Positions 21,875 through 31,324 of a stretch of DNA of 64,000 nt are shown here, piece by piece. Position numbers and translations under genes: made by a program. Source of the DNA: Nemertoderma westbladi (lineage: Eukaryota > Xenacoelomorpha > Nemertodermatida > Nemertodermatidae); the NCBI GenBank assembly GCA_032718475.1, contig JAUCBJ010001668.1, forward strand, positions 1 to 64,000, in the 5' to 3' direction. Position 1 is the stretch's first letter; the number at the start of each line of letters is the position of its first letter. Below the pieces are notes generated by a model that worked only from the letters and a program-made list of their open reading frames with translations, had not been told where the DNA came from and made no database searches.

Positions 21875-22455
21875 CAACCATTCCATATTCATCTTCACAT
21901 AGCCTAACCTCACGATGCATGGCTAGCCCCCATCCCATCGCTACTCAATCCACAGCTGTTACCCACCCAACCACCCACCAACCAACCAATCAACGGCGAT
22001 GTTTGCCTAACCCTACAGTTATTCACCTTTTCACAACGTTACCACCACTGCCACGTTACCACCACCACTGTATACTGTATATGGTGACGACGTGGCCACC
22101 AACTACACGCATCGTGCATATATTATATCGATTGCCAAATCCACGACTGCTCTCGCCAAATCAACAAACCAACTAGTATGATACATGAGATTCCGTCACG
22201 TTCTAGCTACGCGTATACGAGTATTAGTGATCATTATTACGCAATAATTTTTTTGTTTATACAGTAGTTCCCTACCAGCTAATCAACCAATCAATAAACC
22301 GAATTTAGGCTATTTCTCAGTTTAAGACCTGTATTATTTTTGAAAATATCTTATATATATAATCTCTTGCTTTAATCGCAATTAATCATTTGTAATGGTT
22401 TTAGTTTAAAAGTTTTTACTTTGTTTGTTTGATTTACAATAAAATAAATTAAATA
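21875..22455. other. Polinton left subterminal non-coding region
   Basis: No supported gene. C-rich at first (CCAACCAACCAATCAA-type words), then AT-rich leading into the first gene. A short open frame crossing the TIR edge (21811-22176) is not credible. Confidence 0.5.
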
Positions 22456-22902
22456 ATGTCTTCTGATTCCAATATGGTTATGCCAATGGTAAGGCATTCA
22501 TTTTTTGCAGAAGATGGTCAAGCCTATATTGTTATTGATTATACAATTTACCGTCAGGGAGATGATAAATATAAAATTGAATTTTCTGAAAAAGCCAGGA
22601 AAGTTTTAAGCTCAATTGATATTGATGCTTCTGATAATAGTATTCATCTTTTAGATTACAACCTGAAAGCTGAGCATGGGGGAGGAAAATTAAGCAACAT
22701 TTTACTATTATCCATGATAGAGGGATTTATTGTTATTACACAATACAACGAAGCTGGTGAAAAGTTTGAAATACGGCTAAATCGGCATAGCCCCTACGAA
22801 ATTATGTCTTTCTTTATTGTAATGATTTCAAAAGAATCCTTTGTCGAACCTGAAGAATCAGCGGATAATGTTGAATATGTTGATAATATCATTGATTCTT
22901 GA
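22456..22902 (+). CDS. Polinton protein of unknown function (148 aa)
   Basis: Intact frame, first gene of the rightward block. The product is an acidic, mixed alpha/beta protein with no signal peptide or membrane segment; two hydrophobic stretches (about 85-97 and 114-124) look like core strands. The last 20 residues are very acidic. I do not recognise the family. Its retention of an open frame in an otherwise damaged element may be chance at this length. Confidence 0.7.
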   Translation: MSSDSNMVMPMVRHSFFAEDGQAYIVIDYTIYRQGDDKYKIEFSEKARKVLSSIDIDASDNSIHLLDYNLKAEHGGGKLSNILLLSMIEGFIVITQYNEAGEKFEIRLNRHSPYEIMSFFIVMISKESFVEPEESADNVEYVDNIIDS

Positions 22903-23071
22903 CTTTTCCCTCTATATTATAAATATTTTATGATTATATATAAAATTTTGTTGTTTTTAAATAATCGAAAATTGTAGTAGTATTTGTATATACAGTATAA
23001 CAGTTTTGTTTGTTTGTTGTTGTTGTTGTGTATTGTGGTAATTATTTTCAATTTACTTTAAAATTTGGAAA
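22903..23071. promoter_or_regulatory. Spacer with TATACAGTATA palindrome
   Basis: AT-rich 169-bp gap upstream of the RING gene containing TATACAGTATA at 22988-22998 and a GTTT/GTTGTT run. The palindrome recurs upstream of other Polinton genes; a promoter role is inferred. Confidence 0.35.
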
Positions 23072-23527
23072 ATGGATATTTTAAATGAAAAATGTCCAGT
23101 TTGCTATTCTAAGTTATTGCAACAACATCGAGATTATTATAAATGTGAAAATAAACATGCAACTTGCGTACAATGTATTGTACAATATTCCAAAATGAAT
23201 AATTATTGTTCTAAAATTTGTCCTATTTGTCGCGCATCCATATCTAAGTTTAATATAAAGTTGGCAAGATACCAACCCTATTATTGGAAAGAGCTTCGCA
23301 ATATAACTTATATTTCTGCGAAGAAAAGTAATGATCCTGGAGATTTATTTACAATATTGGAGAATATTTTTTATAGAAACGTAGTACGACGCTGTTGCTA
23401 CTATATTCCTTATTTTATTAGCAGCGAACATAAAAAAATCATTAGCGCGAAATTCTCGGGAAGTGATTTCCAAACCGCCGATGTTACCTATCATTATTTC
23501 GCGTATAAAGATGCTCACCATGCTTGA
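23072..23527 (+). CDS. RING-finger (C3HC4) protein
   Basis: 151 residues with a complete N-terminal RING: C8-x2-C11, C25, H29, C32-x2-C35, C50-x2-C53 (starts CPVC, ends CPIC). RING domains usually act as E3 ubiquitin ligases by recruiting an E2 enzyme. The C-terminal 95 residues have no recognised domain. The frame is intact with a plausible start two codons before the first hydrophobic residue. In large DNA viruses such genes commonly target host factors; here both substrate and use are unknown. A C3HC4 finger in a Polinton is not one of the core genes, so it looks like an accessory acquisition. Confidence 0.8.
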   Translation: MDILNEKCPVCYSKLLQQHRDYYKCENKHATCVQCIVQYSKMNNYCSKICPICRASISKFNIKLARYQPYYWKELRNITYISAKKSNDPGDLFTILENIFYRNVVRRCCYYIPYFISSEHKKIISAKFSGSDFQTADVTYHYFAYKDAHHA

Positions 23528-23740
23528 AATTACATCAGTCTATACTATAATTGGAAATAGCACCTTTTGCTGCAGCGAGCGTCACATACTGTAGTTGTGT
23601 CATATGTTAATTAAATATACAGTACTCTAATATTATTGTAGTTCCAACAATTATTGTTATATACATAGTAATGGTGTTGGTTTATTGATATTGATATTAT
23701 ATTATATTATATTGTTGATATATCTTAATAATAATAATAA

Positions 23741-24421
23741 ATGGCTGACTTTAATTCAGGCCCATATAATTTAAACTTTCAAATGGGTACAAGTATGATA
23801 ATTTCAGGGCCATCTGGTTCCGGAAAGTCAACCTTTGTGGGGAATTTAATTAAACACAAGAATGGTTGTTTCAACGAAGCCCCCTTGCGAGTATTGTATT
23901 GTTACGGGAGCAATCCCCCGACTATTCCTGGTATTACTCACCTTTACAAAGGCTTGCCTGAAAATATAGATAGTTTAGTCAATAGTCGAGATTTATTAAT
24001 TATAGATGATTTGTTAACAGAAACTGAGTCCAGTACAGCTTTAACTGTATTGTTTACTAAGGTGGCTCATCATTCCAATATATTTATTTGTTTTATAACG
24101 CAAAACATGTTTTACGGTGGGAAGCATAACCGCACAAGATCAATTAATAGCCATACTTTAGTATTAATGAAAAATCCGAGAGACAGTCTATCGGTTTTAA
24201 ATTTCGCGAAGCAGATGTTACCAGGGCAGACCAAATTTTTAGTTGATTCCTATCAAGATGCGACAATTCAACCATTTTCACATTTCTTAATTGATTTACG
24301 ACAGGAAACACCCGAACATTTAAGATTTAGATCTGATATATTTCGTAATCATAATTGTTACATTAAAAATTACACTGACTATAAACGTAGCGAAAATAAT
24401 AATAATAATAATGATAAATAA
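23741..24421 (+). CDS. Genome-packaging ATPase (FtsK/HerA, A32-like)
   Basis: 226 residues, intact. Walker A GPSGSGKST at 23-31, Walker B LLIIDD ending at D89-D90, and a TQN sensor-type motif at 120-122. This is the short ATPase of Polintons, related to the poxvirus A32 and FtsK/HerA packaging motors, thought to pump the DNA genome into the capsid. The Asn-rich tail just before the stop comes from an AAT repeat. It is preceded by a TATT-repeat AT-rich leader (23690-23740). Confidence is high because both nucleotide-binding motifs are exact and the neighbours are Polinton genes. Confidence 0.92.
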   Translation: MADFNSGPYNLNFQMGTSMIISGPSGSGKSTFVGNLIKHKNGCFNEAPLRVLYCYGSNPPTIPGITHLYKGLPENIDSLVNSRDLLIIDDLLTETESSTALTVLFTKVAHHSNIFICFITQNMFYGGKHNRTRSINSHTLVLMKNPRDSLSVLNFAKQMLPGQTKFLVDSYQDATIQPFSHFLIDLRQETPEHLRFRSDIFRNHNCYIKNYTDYKRSENNNNNNDK

Positions 24422-24450
24422 TTAATATTTTGTAACAATTAATAGTAACA

Positions 24451-24832
24451 ATGAATAGACTTGTGCAGAAATATCGTAACGAACTGGAATTTCTACGCAG
24501 CGCTACCCCTCAACAAAGAACTTATTTTATTAACCATACCGCCAGTAACGAATTAATACGGCTCATTGTAAATACTGCATTAAATGTTCTAAAAGGTAAT
24601 GTACAATTGACCCCTCATTCATTTAGAAATATTCGCCGCTATAAGAAGGTAGAAATCACTCAACCGTAAAACAAAAAATATATCAAGTTACAGAAAAAAG
24701 TTAAGCAATCAATCTGGAGGCATACTACCGTTTCTAATACCCTTACTCGGCATTGGTGCGAAACTTGCCGCGAGTGCCGGTGCCGCTGCCGCGGGGGCTG
24801 CTATTGCGAAAAAAATTAACCGTGGACGGTAG
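24451..24832 (+). pseudogene. Polinton minor virion-type ORF, broken
   Basis: The first part (24451-24669, 72 aa) is a helical basic protein with NVLKGNVQLTPHSFRNIRRY, a motif I associate with a small ORF found in many invertebrate Polintons. The open frame then stops (TAA 24667-24669). From 24710 another frame encodes a Gly/Ala-rich hydrophobic segment (GGILPFLIPLLGIGAKLAAS, then Ala-rich, then a basic end) to the stop at 24830-24832. In related elements both parts seem to be one protein, so this copy probably carries a stop plus a frameshift. The hydrophobic helix resembles membrane-active minor capsid peptides; that role is inference. Confidence 0.6.
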
Positions 24833-24838
24833 GTAATA

Positions 24839-25009
24839 ATGGTTAAAACGGGAGTAACATTTAGAAAATTATATTTAGTATCGAGTAAACCGTTAGCTAC
24901 TGATTTAAAACCACAAGATATACCTAGAGTAAATACTACAAAAAGAAAACCCTTTAAAACATCAACTTCGAAGAAAATAATTAAAAAATTTCAGTTGTTC
25001 TTACGGTGA
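24839..25009 (+). CDS. Small basic Polinton protein (56 aa)
   Basis: A 56-codon frame starting MVKTGVTFRKLYLVSS, strongly basic towards the C-terminus (Lys/Arg/Thr-rich). It lies between the minor ORF and the integrase with 6-bp and about 50-bp gaps, consistent with the compact gene order. The FRKLYLV start resembles a short recurrent Polinton ORF. Function unknown; DNA binding is possible from charge alone. Confidence 0.5.
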   Translation: MVKTGVTFRKLYLVSSKPLATDLKPQDIPRVNTTKRKPFKTSTSKKIIKKFQLFLR

Positions 25010-25060
25010 TGCCCTTTATAAGAGATTTGAATATACATATTACTTGCGGTTGTCGAAAAG

Positions 25061-26151
25061 ATGCCTCGCAAGATGAAACCGATTTTAACCCGAAGCTTAG
25101 ACAAAAAACTGTTAAGAATTTATTTAGATCCTTCATCCCCTGCGGGATTTGCAAGTGTTGCAAAATTAGCAAAAGCTGCAAACATCAAACCGGCGCAAGC
25201 CCAGAAATGGTTGAGCGGACAAAAGACATACACCCTTCACGCTCCACGTAGACAACATTATCCAACATCTAAAATATTTACGGGAGGCATAAAAGATATA
25301 TATATGATAGATCTGGTGGATATGCAGCAATATAAATCGCAAAATAATAATTATAACTATATATTAACGTGCATTGATGCCTTCAGTCGGCTTGCTTTTG
25401 CCTATGCTATGAAAACAAAAAAGGGTGTTGAAATTATTAGTATATTGCAAAAAATATTCCAGAAAGGAAAACCAAACAGAATCGCCACGGATCAAGGTTC
25501 TGAGTTTCTAAATAAATCTGTAAGGAAATATTTAGATACGTAGGTATACAGTATTACGTAATGTATTCTGTGAATAAGGCGGCTATTGTCGAGAGATTCA
25601 ACAGAACCTTAAAAACAAAGATGTTCAAAATTTTCACGCAAAGGGGAAATAATATTTGGATAAAAATTTTACCTAAGCTTATCTCGGCTTATAATAGGTC
25701 GTATCATAGAACAATACAAATGACACCTATTGAAGTTAATAAATTTAATGAAACTGAATTAATGAATAGATTATATGGGAAATATAGACAGATAAATCAC
25801 AAGAAAATAAAATTTAAAGTTGGAGATACAGTACGATTATCTATTGCTCGTACTGCTTTTGCTAAAGGCTATCGAGAACAATGGACACGTGAATTATTTA
25901 TTATTCATCGGGTCAGGTTGGATAGAGTACCAGCGGTAATGTTCGATATTAAGGACAGCACCGGAGCTATAATAAAGGGCTCATTTTATTCTCACGAACT
26001 CCAAAAGGTCCACCCGAATAGTAATATTTATCTAGCAATTGACAAAAAAAATATTGGCAAACTTAAAGAACGTGTACGCAATGGGAAGAAAGAATATTTA
26101 GTCCGATTCATCGGATCCAAGAAACAGTCCTGGGTACAGCATATTCAATAA
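25061..26151 (+). pseudogene. Retroviral-type integrase with chromodomain, frameshifted
   Basis: This enzyme inserts the element and creates the 6-bp duplication. The first frame (25061-25543, 160 aa) has an N-terminal helical region, then D84 (MIDLVD) and D144 (ATDQGSEF). A frame change near 25540 leads to the second frame (25561-26151), where AIVERF supplies the catalytic Glu. The C-terminal part has an SH3-like KVGDTVRLS segment and, over the last 50 residues, a chromodomain-like VRNGKKEYLVRFIGSKKQSW. D, D and E are all present but not in one frame, so this copy cannot make the enzyme. The start may be incomplete, as no N-terminal zinc finger is seen. Confidence 0.9.
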
Positions 26152-26400
26152 GCTTAGGTTTATACTGTATATTAATTCATTTTGGTCGCATATGACCGTA
26201 ATTAATCAATAATATTAACTCGAATGATATTACTATATCTATAGTTCATCCGCTTTAAATAAAGCTAGTAAAATATTGATCCCTCACATATACTGTAGAA
26301 GATGCTGGCAATGAACGTGGTCACAGATGTCTATAATTTAACATTATACTGTATGTACAAAGGAGTCAAGTAGAGAGAGCGAGCTTAAATAATAATAATA
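26152..26400. promoter_or_regulatory. Spacer with repeated TATACTGTATA-type palindromes
   Basis: Contains TATACTGTATA at 26161-26171, CATATACTGTAG at about 26286 and ATTATACTGTATG at about 26343, upstream of the structural gene cluster. Three copies in 250 bp suggest a shared control site; no experimental support is implied. Confidence 0.4.
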
Positions 26401-27273
26401 ATGGCCACAGATACATATATCACTCTACTTTCAGATAGCTCATTGAACACTTATCCCAATAATAATCCTAGTGAGTTTACTGTTGATTTAGCCGAAGAAT
26501 TATATATTGGTCCAAACGCTAAAATTGGACTTGCCGAACTTCAATATCAAGCAACATACAGTAATATTACGCTGCAAACTCAAATCTCACTGTCAATCGG
26601 GGTAGATGCAAAAGATGCCAAATTATATAGTTTATTTCCTGGTATGCATAACTCTATTCAAGTGATTATTGATGATATAAATAAACTGTTTAATTCTGAA
26701 GCGAAATATAGAGATTTCGAATTCATTTTTAATACAAATAATTCTAGAATTAAATTTAAATTTCCTAAAAAGTTGAAAAAAATACAATTAAGTCTACGCG
26801 GCGATTTAATACAAATTCTAGGCTTAAAACCGTTATTGGATCGGAATCATCCGGATATTCCAAATTGGGATATATACAGTACCACTACAGTTGATGAATT
26901 AAGCAATATAGAACAGCCGATATTAATTTTAAATTATAGCGGGCCAAAAATTTCGGAAATTGGCATTTTAGATTTTCCAGCTCCCACGAATATAACACGT
27001 AATAAAGACACTATCTTTATATACACAGATATTATTAAGAGCTCATTTGTTGGCGACGCTTTAGCTCCACTCTTAAGAACCTGCCCTTTAACCCAATTAA
27101 ATCAAAAATATATTAATCACGAATACGAGAGCATTTGCTATTTCCCATTGTTGAATAAAAAACTAAAAACAATCTTAATTACTTTACGTGACGGCCAAGG
27201 CCAATTAATTAACTTCAGCGGAGGTCGCACTGTTATAACACTTAAGTTAATACGGGGTGGCGGCGATGGATGA
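26401..27273 (+). CDS. Polinton structural-type protein, paralogue 1 (290 aa)
   Basis: Intact frame. The N-terminus (YITLLSDSSLNTYPNNNPSE, then a Leu-rich strand, then AKIGLAEL) follows a pattern common in invertebrate Polinton proteins: LPSNSS--YP-NT---F-T-L---L-L-G-WEVGL-EI-YP. The downstream paralogue shares it. The rest is beta-rich, ending in a Gly-rich tail. I cannot assign a proven role; position between integrase and capsid genes suggests a virion protein such as a fibre or penton-associated component. It overlaps the next start by 17 bases in another frame. Confidence 0.75.
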   Translation: MATDTYITLLSDSSLNTYPNNNPSEFTVDLAEELYIGPNAKIGLAELQYQATYSNITLQTQISLSIGVDAKDAKLYSLFPGMHNSIQVIIDDINKLFNSEAKYRDFEFIFNTNNSRIKFKFPKKLKKIQLSLRGDLIQILGLKPLLDRNHPDIPNWDIYSTTTVDELSNIEQPILILNYSGPKISEIGILDFPAPTNITRNKDTIFIYTDIIKSSFVGDALAPLLRTCPLTQLNQKYINHEYESICYFPLLNKKLKTILITLRDGQGQLINFSGGRTVITLKLIRGGGDG

Positions 27274-28111
27274 GTTCTACGTTAGACTACCAAGTAATTC
27301 CTGTCCAATTGATTTTCCCCGCAATAGCGCTAGTAATTATCAGATAAATTTCCACGGCGCCTTACCTATAAATCCAAACGAAAACTGGGTGGTAGGTATA
27401 AAAAGTATATTTTACTTAGCAACGTTGCCGTCCATGTATAACAATGTAGAGAATGTTATTTTATTAAAAAAAGGGAAAAAAATTTTTGAGGATACACTTC
27501 CATCTGGTTTATTCTACAGTATCAATGACATTATAGATTATTTTAACACGGGGGCGTTGAAAGATAAATTACAAATAGTTGAAAATACTCAGCAAAATAG
27601 ATTGCAATTTATTTTAGGGAAAACTGTGCGAGAGTTATTTATAGGTCAACAATTAGCCTATTATTTTGGAATAACTGAAAATAATCTCGGTGCGAATTTA
27701 AATCCAAATTTTAAAATTATTTTGAAGACGAAAAATAATATAAAGGGTTATTTAATAAAGGTTATCGGAAATGGAGAAAAGGCTTACCAGATGGTATTTT
27801 TATGCCCTCAACCACCCAACTCTATTCCAGAACCTAAGTCGAACATGTACGTGACTACTAATATAATTGAAAATCAATATATTAACGATTTTGGTTTAGC
27901 TTTACTTCGTCGTGTTGCGATACCTGATGATGTGAAATATGGTAGCGTAATAAATAAAGAATTTGTCAAGGATACAATTCATTATATCCCTGTAAAAAAA
28001 TCATATAAGATAACATACATTCATATTGAAATAACAGACAAAGAAGGAAAAGATTTGAATTTTGAATACGGCACAACTTCTATTACATTACACTTTAAAC
28101 GTATAAATTAA
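27257..28111 (+). CDS. Polinton structural-type protein, paralogue 2 (284 aa)
   Basis: Intact frame. N-terminus FYVRLPSNSCPIDFPRNSAS then ENWVVGIKSI, the same signature as the preceding gene and closer to the family consensus. The listed start lies inside the end of the upstream gene; a second ATG three codons on (27266) is equally possible. The two neighbours are about the same length and probably arose by tandem duplication followed by strong divergence. Role as for paralogue 1: probably a virion component, inferred from context. Confidence 0.75.
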   Translation: MAAMDEFYVRLPSNSCPIDFPRNSASNYQINFHGALPINPNENWVVGIKSIFYLATLPSMYNNVENVILLKKGKKIFEDTLPSGLFYSINDIIDYFNTGALKDKLQIVENTQQNRLQFILGKTVRELFIGQQLAYYFGITENNLGANLNPNFKIILKTKNNIKGYLIKVIGNGEKAYQMVFLCPQPPNSIPEPKSNMYVTTNIIENQYINDFGLALLRRVAIPDDVKYGSVINKEFVKDTIHYIPVKKSYKITYIHIEITDKEGKDLNFEYGTTSITLHFKRIN

Positions 28112-28112
28112 A

Positions 28113-28624
28113 ATGGATTCTGATTTATTTCAAAGATACAGTAAACCTCAATATGGGGGTTCAGACTCTAATCTTGCTGTTTTTAAAGGCGGAAGAAGTA
28201 CCAGAGGCTCGACGCAAGTTCCTGTTTTTCGTGGTGGTTCATATATTGACCCTTACGGTCAACAAATTGGCACATTTGGTCCAAACTTAAAACAACATCG
28301 TTTTCAGCGTTATCGTAGAGGTATGCAGGCAAATCAACACGGAGAGTTTTACGGAGAGTTTTACAGAAAGCTTTACCATTTACCACAAAATTTATGAGAC
28401 AACACGTAATACCAAAAGGTAAGCGGGTCTTACATCAGCAGGCTAATACGGTTATTAATAAAGCATTAAATAAAATGAAACCGTCAACAAGGTCGGTTGT
28501 AGAAAAAGTTTATAGAGATTTAAAGCGACCCGCTAGACCAATGTCTATGAACATACATCATCGACGTAGTAAAAAGAGAAATATAAAAGGCAAACTGAAA
28601 CACTGCGAAAAAAGTATTTTTTAA
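28113..28624 (+). pseudogene. Minor-capsid-type basic protein, frameshifted
   Basis: Two overlapping frames: 28113-28397 (Gly/Arg-rich, with GGSDSNLAVFKGG and an aromatic segment) and 28394-28624 (starting MRQHVIPKGKRVL, with DLKRPARP and a basic tail). The first frame hits a stop just after an A4 run at about 28386-28389, exactly where the second continues, so the ancestor was most likely one protein of about 170 residues. The basic composition and position before the major capsid gene recall adenovirus-like core/minor capsid proteins and the equivalent Polinton ORF. Function is inferred from context. Confidence 0.6.
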
Positions 28625-28626
28625 TA

Positions 28627-29886
28627 ATGTCAATTATTAAGGAATTAGATTTATTTTCTACACAGCCAATACAGACTGAATTTAAAGCAAAGCATTATGA
28701 AACAATTTACCCCGTATCTAATCTCAGAAGTGAATCTAGGGAGGTCACCTTCCTTGTACCCAGATCCAATGAATTCTATACGAAACTGCAAGACGCGTTA
28801 TTAATTAGAAAATGTACAGTACGTTGGGATAGACGACTTGAAAACTCCCATATTTATATGCTGAATTACCCAGCTGAAACTATATGGAGTGATATTAAAA
28901 TAGACCTTAATGAGAAGCAGGTTGAAAATAGCAATAACCATTATTTCTACAAGTCGTACTTATCCAATTTATTATTTACAACTTAAGAGGATAAAAATGG
29001 GCTACTGGGTGCGGGTGGCTTTCATCAACCTTTATCTGAACACGGAAATGAAATTGATCCCGGCGCGCATCCTATTGCCGATGCCTTTAGTAAACAAATG
29101 CAATTTGTAAGTGGATTGACGATTGATTTTGATACTGAAACTAAAATAATACAACCTGGGTATGATTTAAGAATGCATTTTAGAAAAGTATCAAATTCGT
29201 TTATTTTTAAAATCACTCCAAACGCAAACGCCGTGACAAATCTTCGACTAGAATTAGATGAAATAAAAATTCTAATCCCTAGAATGGAGGTTAATCCAGT
29301 AATAGAAAGCAGTCACCTAAAAGGTTTAGAGAGCTACGATATTGAATATCAATTTCAAAAGAAAGAGGTGACTACATTTACTATTCCCGCTCAAACCACA
29401 AATTACACCCAAACAAACATATTTGATGGTAAAAAACCCAAATTAGTTATTATTGGCTTCATAACAAATAACGCTTATTCGGGAGAATTAATTAGCAATC
29501 CCTTGAAATTTGAACATTTTAACCTTAGACGCGCGGAACTGATTGTAGACGGTCTTCCAGTAGGGGGTGTAATATACGAGCCTAATTTTACAGATGGAAC
29601 ATATATTTTTGAGTATACTCAATTAATGAAAAACATTAATACATATATTAACGGTTATGGAGGTAATAATATAGACCATGAAACCTACTTAGGTAATTGC
29701 CCCCTCCTATCCTGGGACCTAACCGCCGACGGCTACGTTAGAGATCCGCAACCCTCGATATATACTAACGGTCAATTAAAATTAAGATTTGCCGAACCGT
29801 TGGTTGAAACCATAAATGTAATCGTTTTTAATATTTATGATCAATCATTAAGTTTAAATAGGAGGAAAGAAATACATATCGATTAA
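28627..29886 (+). pseudogene. Major capsid protein (double jelly-roll type), one in-frame stop
   Basis: The two open stretches 28627-28983 and 28987-29886 are in the same frame, separated only by the TAA at 28984-28986; total about 420 codons. The first part has the LDLFSTQPIQTEF start and the YPVSN...EVTFLVP strand pattern. The second has GAHPIADAFSKQM and later beta-strand-rich stretches with GGVIYEPNFTDGTY. This matches the 'F54H12.2-like' proteins that are the Polinton major capsid proteins. The stop makes this copy non-functional unless it is read through or a sequencing error. It lies 2 bp upstream of the protease, a normal arrangement. Confidence 0.8.
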
Positions 29887-29888
29887 GT

Positions 29889-30341
29889 ATGTTATCTACA
29901 GAGGACCTTGATATGTTTCCAGTGGGTGGTCACTATTTGGGCGCGTTTCCAGCTAATAAATTACCTAAATTAGATAATAATAAGCGGCAGGATTATGGCT
30001 TGATAGTAAATACTGATAGAGAGCATCTGCCCGGGATTCATTGGATCGCGATATATATACGAGATAATGAGGCCGAAGTATTTGACTCGTTTGGACCAAA
30101 ATATCCAAACAGATGCATCGAAAAATGGCTTGAGAAAAATTCCGCAAGGTGGCGTACTACACGCAAACAATTTCAAGACCCCAGGAGGACCACATGCGGT
30201 CTATACTGTCTTTATTATTTGGTAAATCGTATTCACACAATCTATCCAATGAGAGCGTTTACAAATAATGTGGAAATCAATGAAATTATATTATATAAAT
30301 GGCTTGTTAATTATTATAAATTAAACCAACAAACTTTGTAA
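29889..30341 (+). CDS. Adenain-type (C48/C5) cysteine protease
   Basis: 150 residues, intact. Catalytic residues are visible in family order: H51 (GIHWIAIYI), D66 (VFDSFG), Q96 (KQFQDP) and C103 (TTCGLYCLYYL). In adenoviruses and Polintons this protease matures virion proteins; the fold is shared with Ulp1-type SUMO proteases. Length suits the minimal adenain-like enzymes. It follows the capsid gene by 2 bp and probably shares its transcript. The motifs are exact, so this is among the safest calls in the element. Confidence 0.93.
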   Translation: MLSTEDLDMFPVGGHYLGAFPANKLPKLDNNKRQDYGLIVNTDREHLPGIHWIAIYIRDNEAEVFDSFGPKYPNRCIEKWLEKNSARWRTTRKQFQDPRRTTCGLYCLYYLVNRIHTIYPMRAFTNNVEINEIILYKWLVNYYKLNQQTL

Positions 30342-30372
30342 TTAATCATTTAACTTTTGTTTATCAGATAAA

Positions 30373-30972
30373 ATGGATAATATTATTTTTGTTGATTTTC
30401 AATATTATAAGATAGACAATAAGGAGTATCCTGTAGTATTTAAAGAATTTGCTATTTTCGATTCTAATTACACCAAAACTAATGTAAAGACGTTTTTAAT
30501 TAAAGGCCCGTCTAATATTAAGTTATCAGCTTTAGATGCAGCTCACGTAAACAATTTACGGGATATGACTTCTCACTTGCCCTGGGACTACGGGGACATT
30601 TCTCAAGATGACTTTAAAAAATATATGAAGAGACATTTAAAATATAAAAAAAATATTCATGTATTTGGGTTGCTGAAACGGGCAATATTAGTTTCCCAAC
30701 TCGATGTTCACGAGCCAAATTCGGTGGAGAAATTGGGAATATATAAGCAATATCACGATTATTTAACGCCTTGTCGATTTCACGACCGATTCACTACAAT
30801 GGAAAGTAAATGCACGTTCCACTTAAACATAAGGGATAACTGTCTGCGATACTGCTCAGCAAAACGCGTTGGCGGGTATGAGGCTCTACACTTTTTCATG
30901 AGAAAGCGTTTAACTGCGACTGATGATGATGATAAACAGAAAGAAATAACTGCGGTGGAAGATGTACTGTAG
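30373..30972 (+). CDS. Conserved Polinton protein of unknown function (199 aa)
   Basis: Intact frame. Starts MDNIIFVDFQYY then EYPVVFKEFAIFD, a pattern seen in a recurrent protein of Polintons and some retroelements (DFQGF---FI-KELAI). The spaced acidic residues and an SHLPWDYGD segment could fit a DEDD-exonuclease-like fold, but this was not verified and a full catalytic set is not evident. The C-terminus has Cys/His residues (CRFHD, CTFHL, CLRYC) and an Asp-rich tail. Last gene of the rightward block, facing the convergent spacer. Confidence 0.6.
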   Translation: MDNIIFVDFQYYKIDNKEYPVVFKEFAIFDSNYTKTNVKTFLIKGPSNIKLSALDAAHVNNLRDMTSHLPWDYGDISQDDFKKYMKRHLKYKKNIHVFGLLKRAILVSQLDVHEPNSVEKLGIYKQYHDYLTPCRFHDRFTTMESKCTFHLNIRDNCLRYCSAKRVGGYEALHFFMRKRLTATDDDDKQKEITAVEDVL

Positions 30973-31324
30973 GTTTACTCTAAGCATGTAATGTGATGGG
31001 ATAATATAATTTTATTTTAGTGATGATCTTGATGTTAATATAAAAAATATAATAAAATATAATTTTTTACAACAAGTTCTCTAAAAAAGAGTCAATTGCG
31101 CTAGGTTAACTATACACATTTAACAATATGATGTAGACGTAACATGTACAGTAAGTATTCTCGATATCATTCTAATATAGATGTACTGGTATTGTGAAAC
31201 AGCCTATACATCGCAAACTAATAACACATACAGTAGTTGACTAGTAATATTAGTCAGAAAATGCAACATAATCTGTATAGGGTGTAATGATAACCTGTTG
31301 GTACCGGTACTGATAAATTATAGG

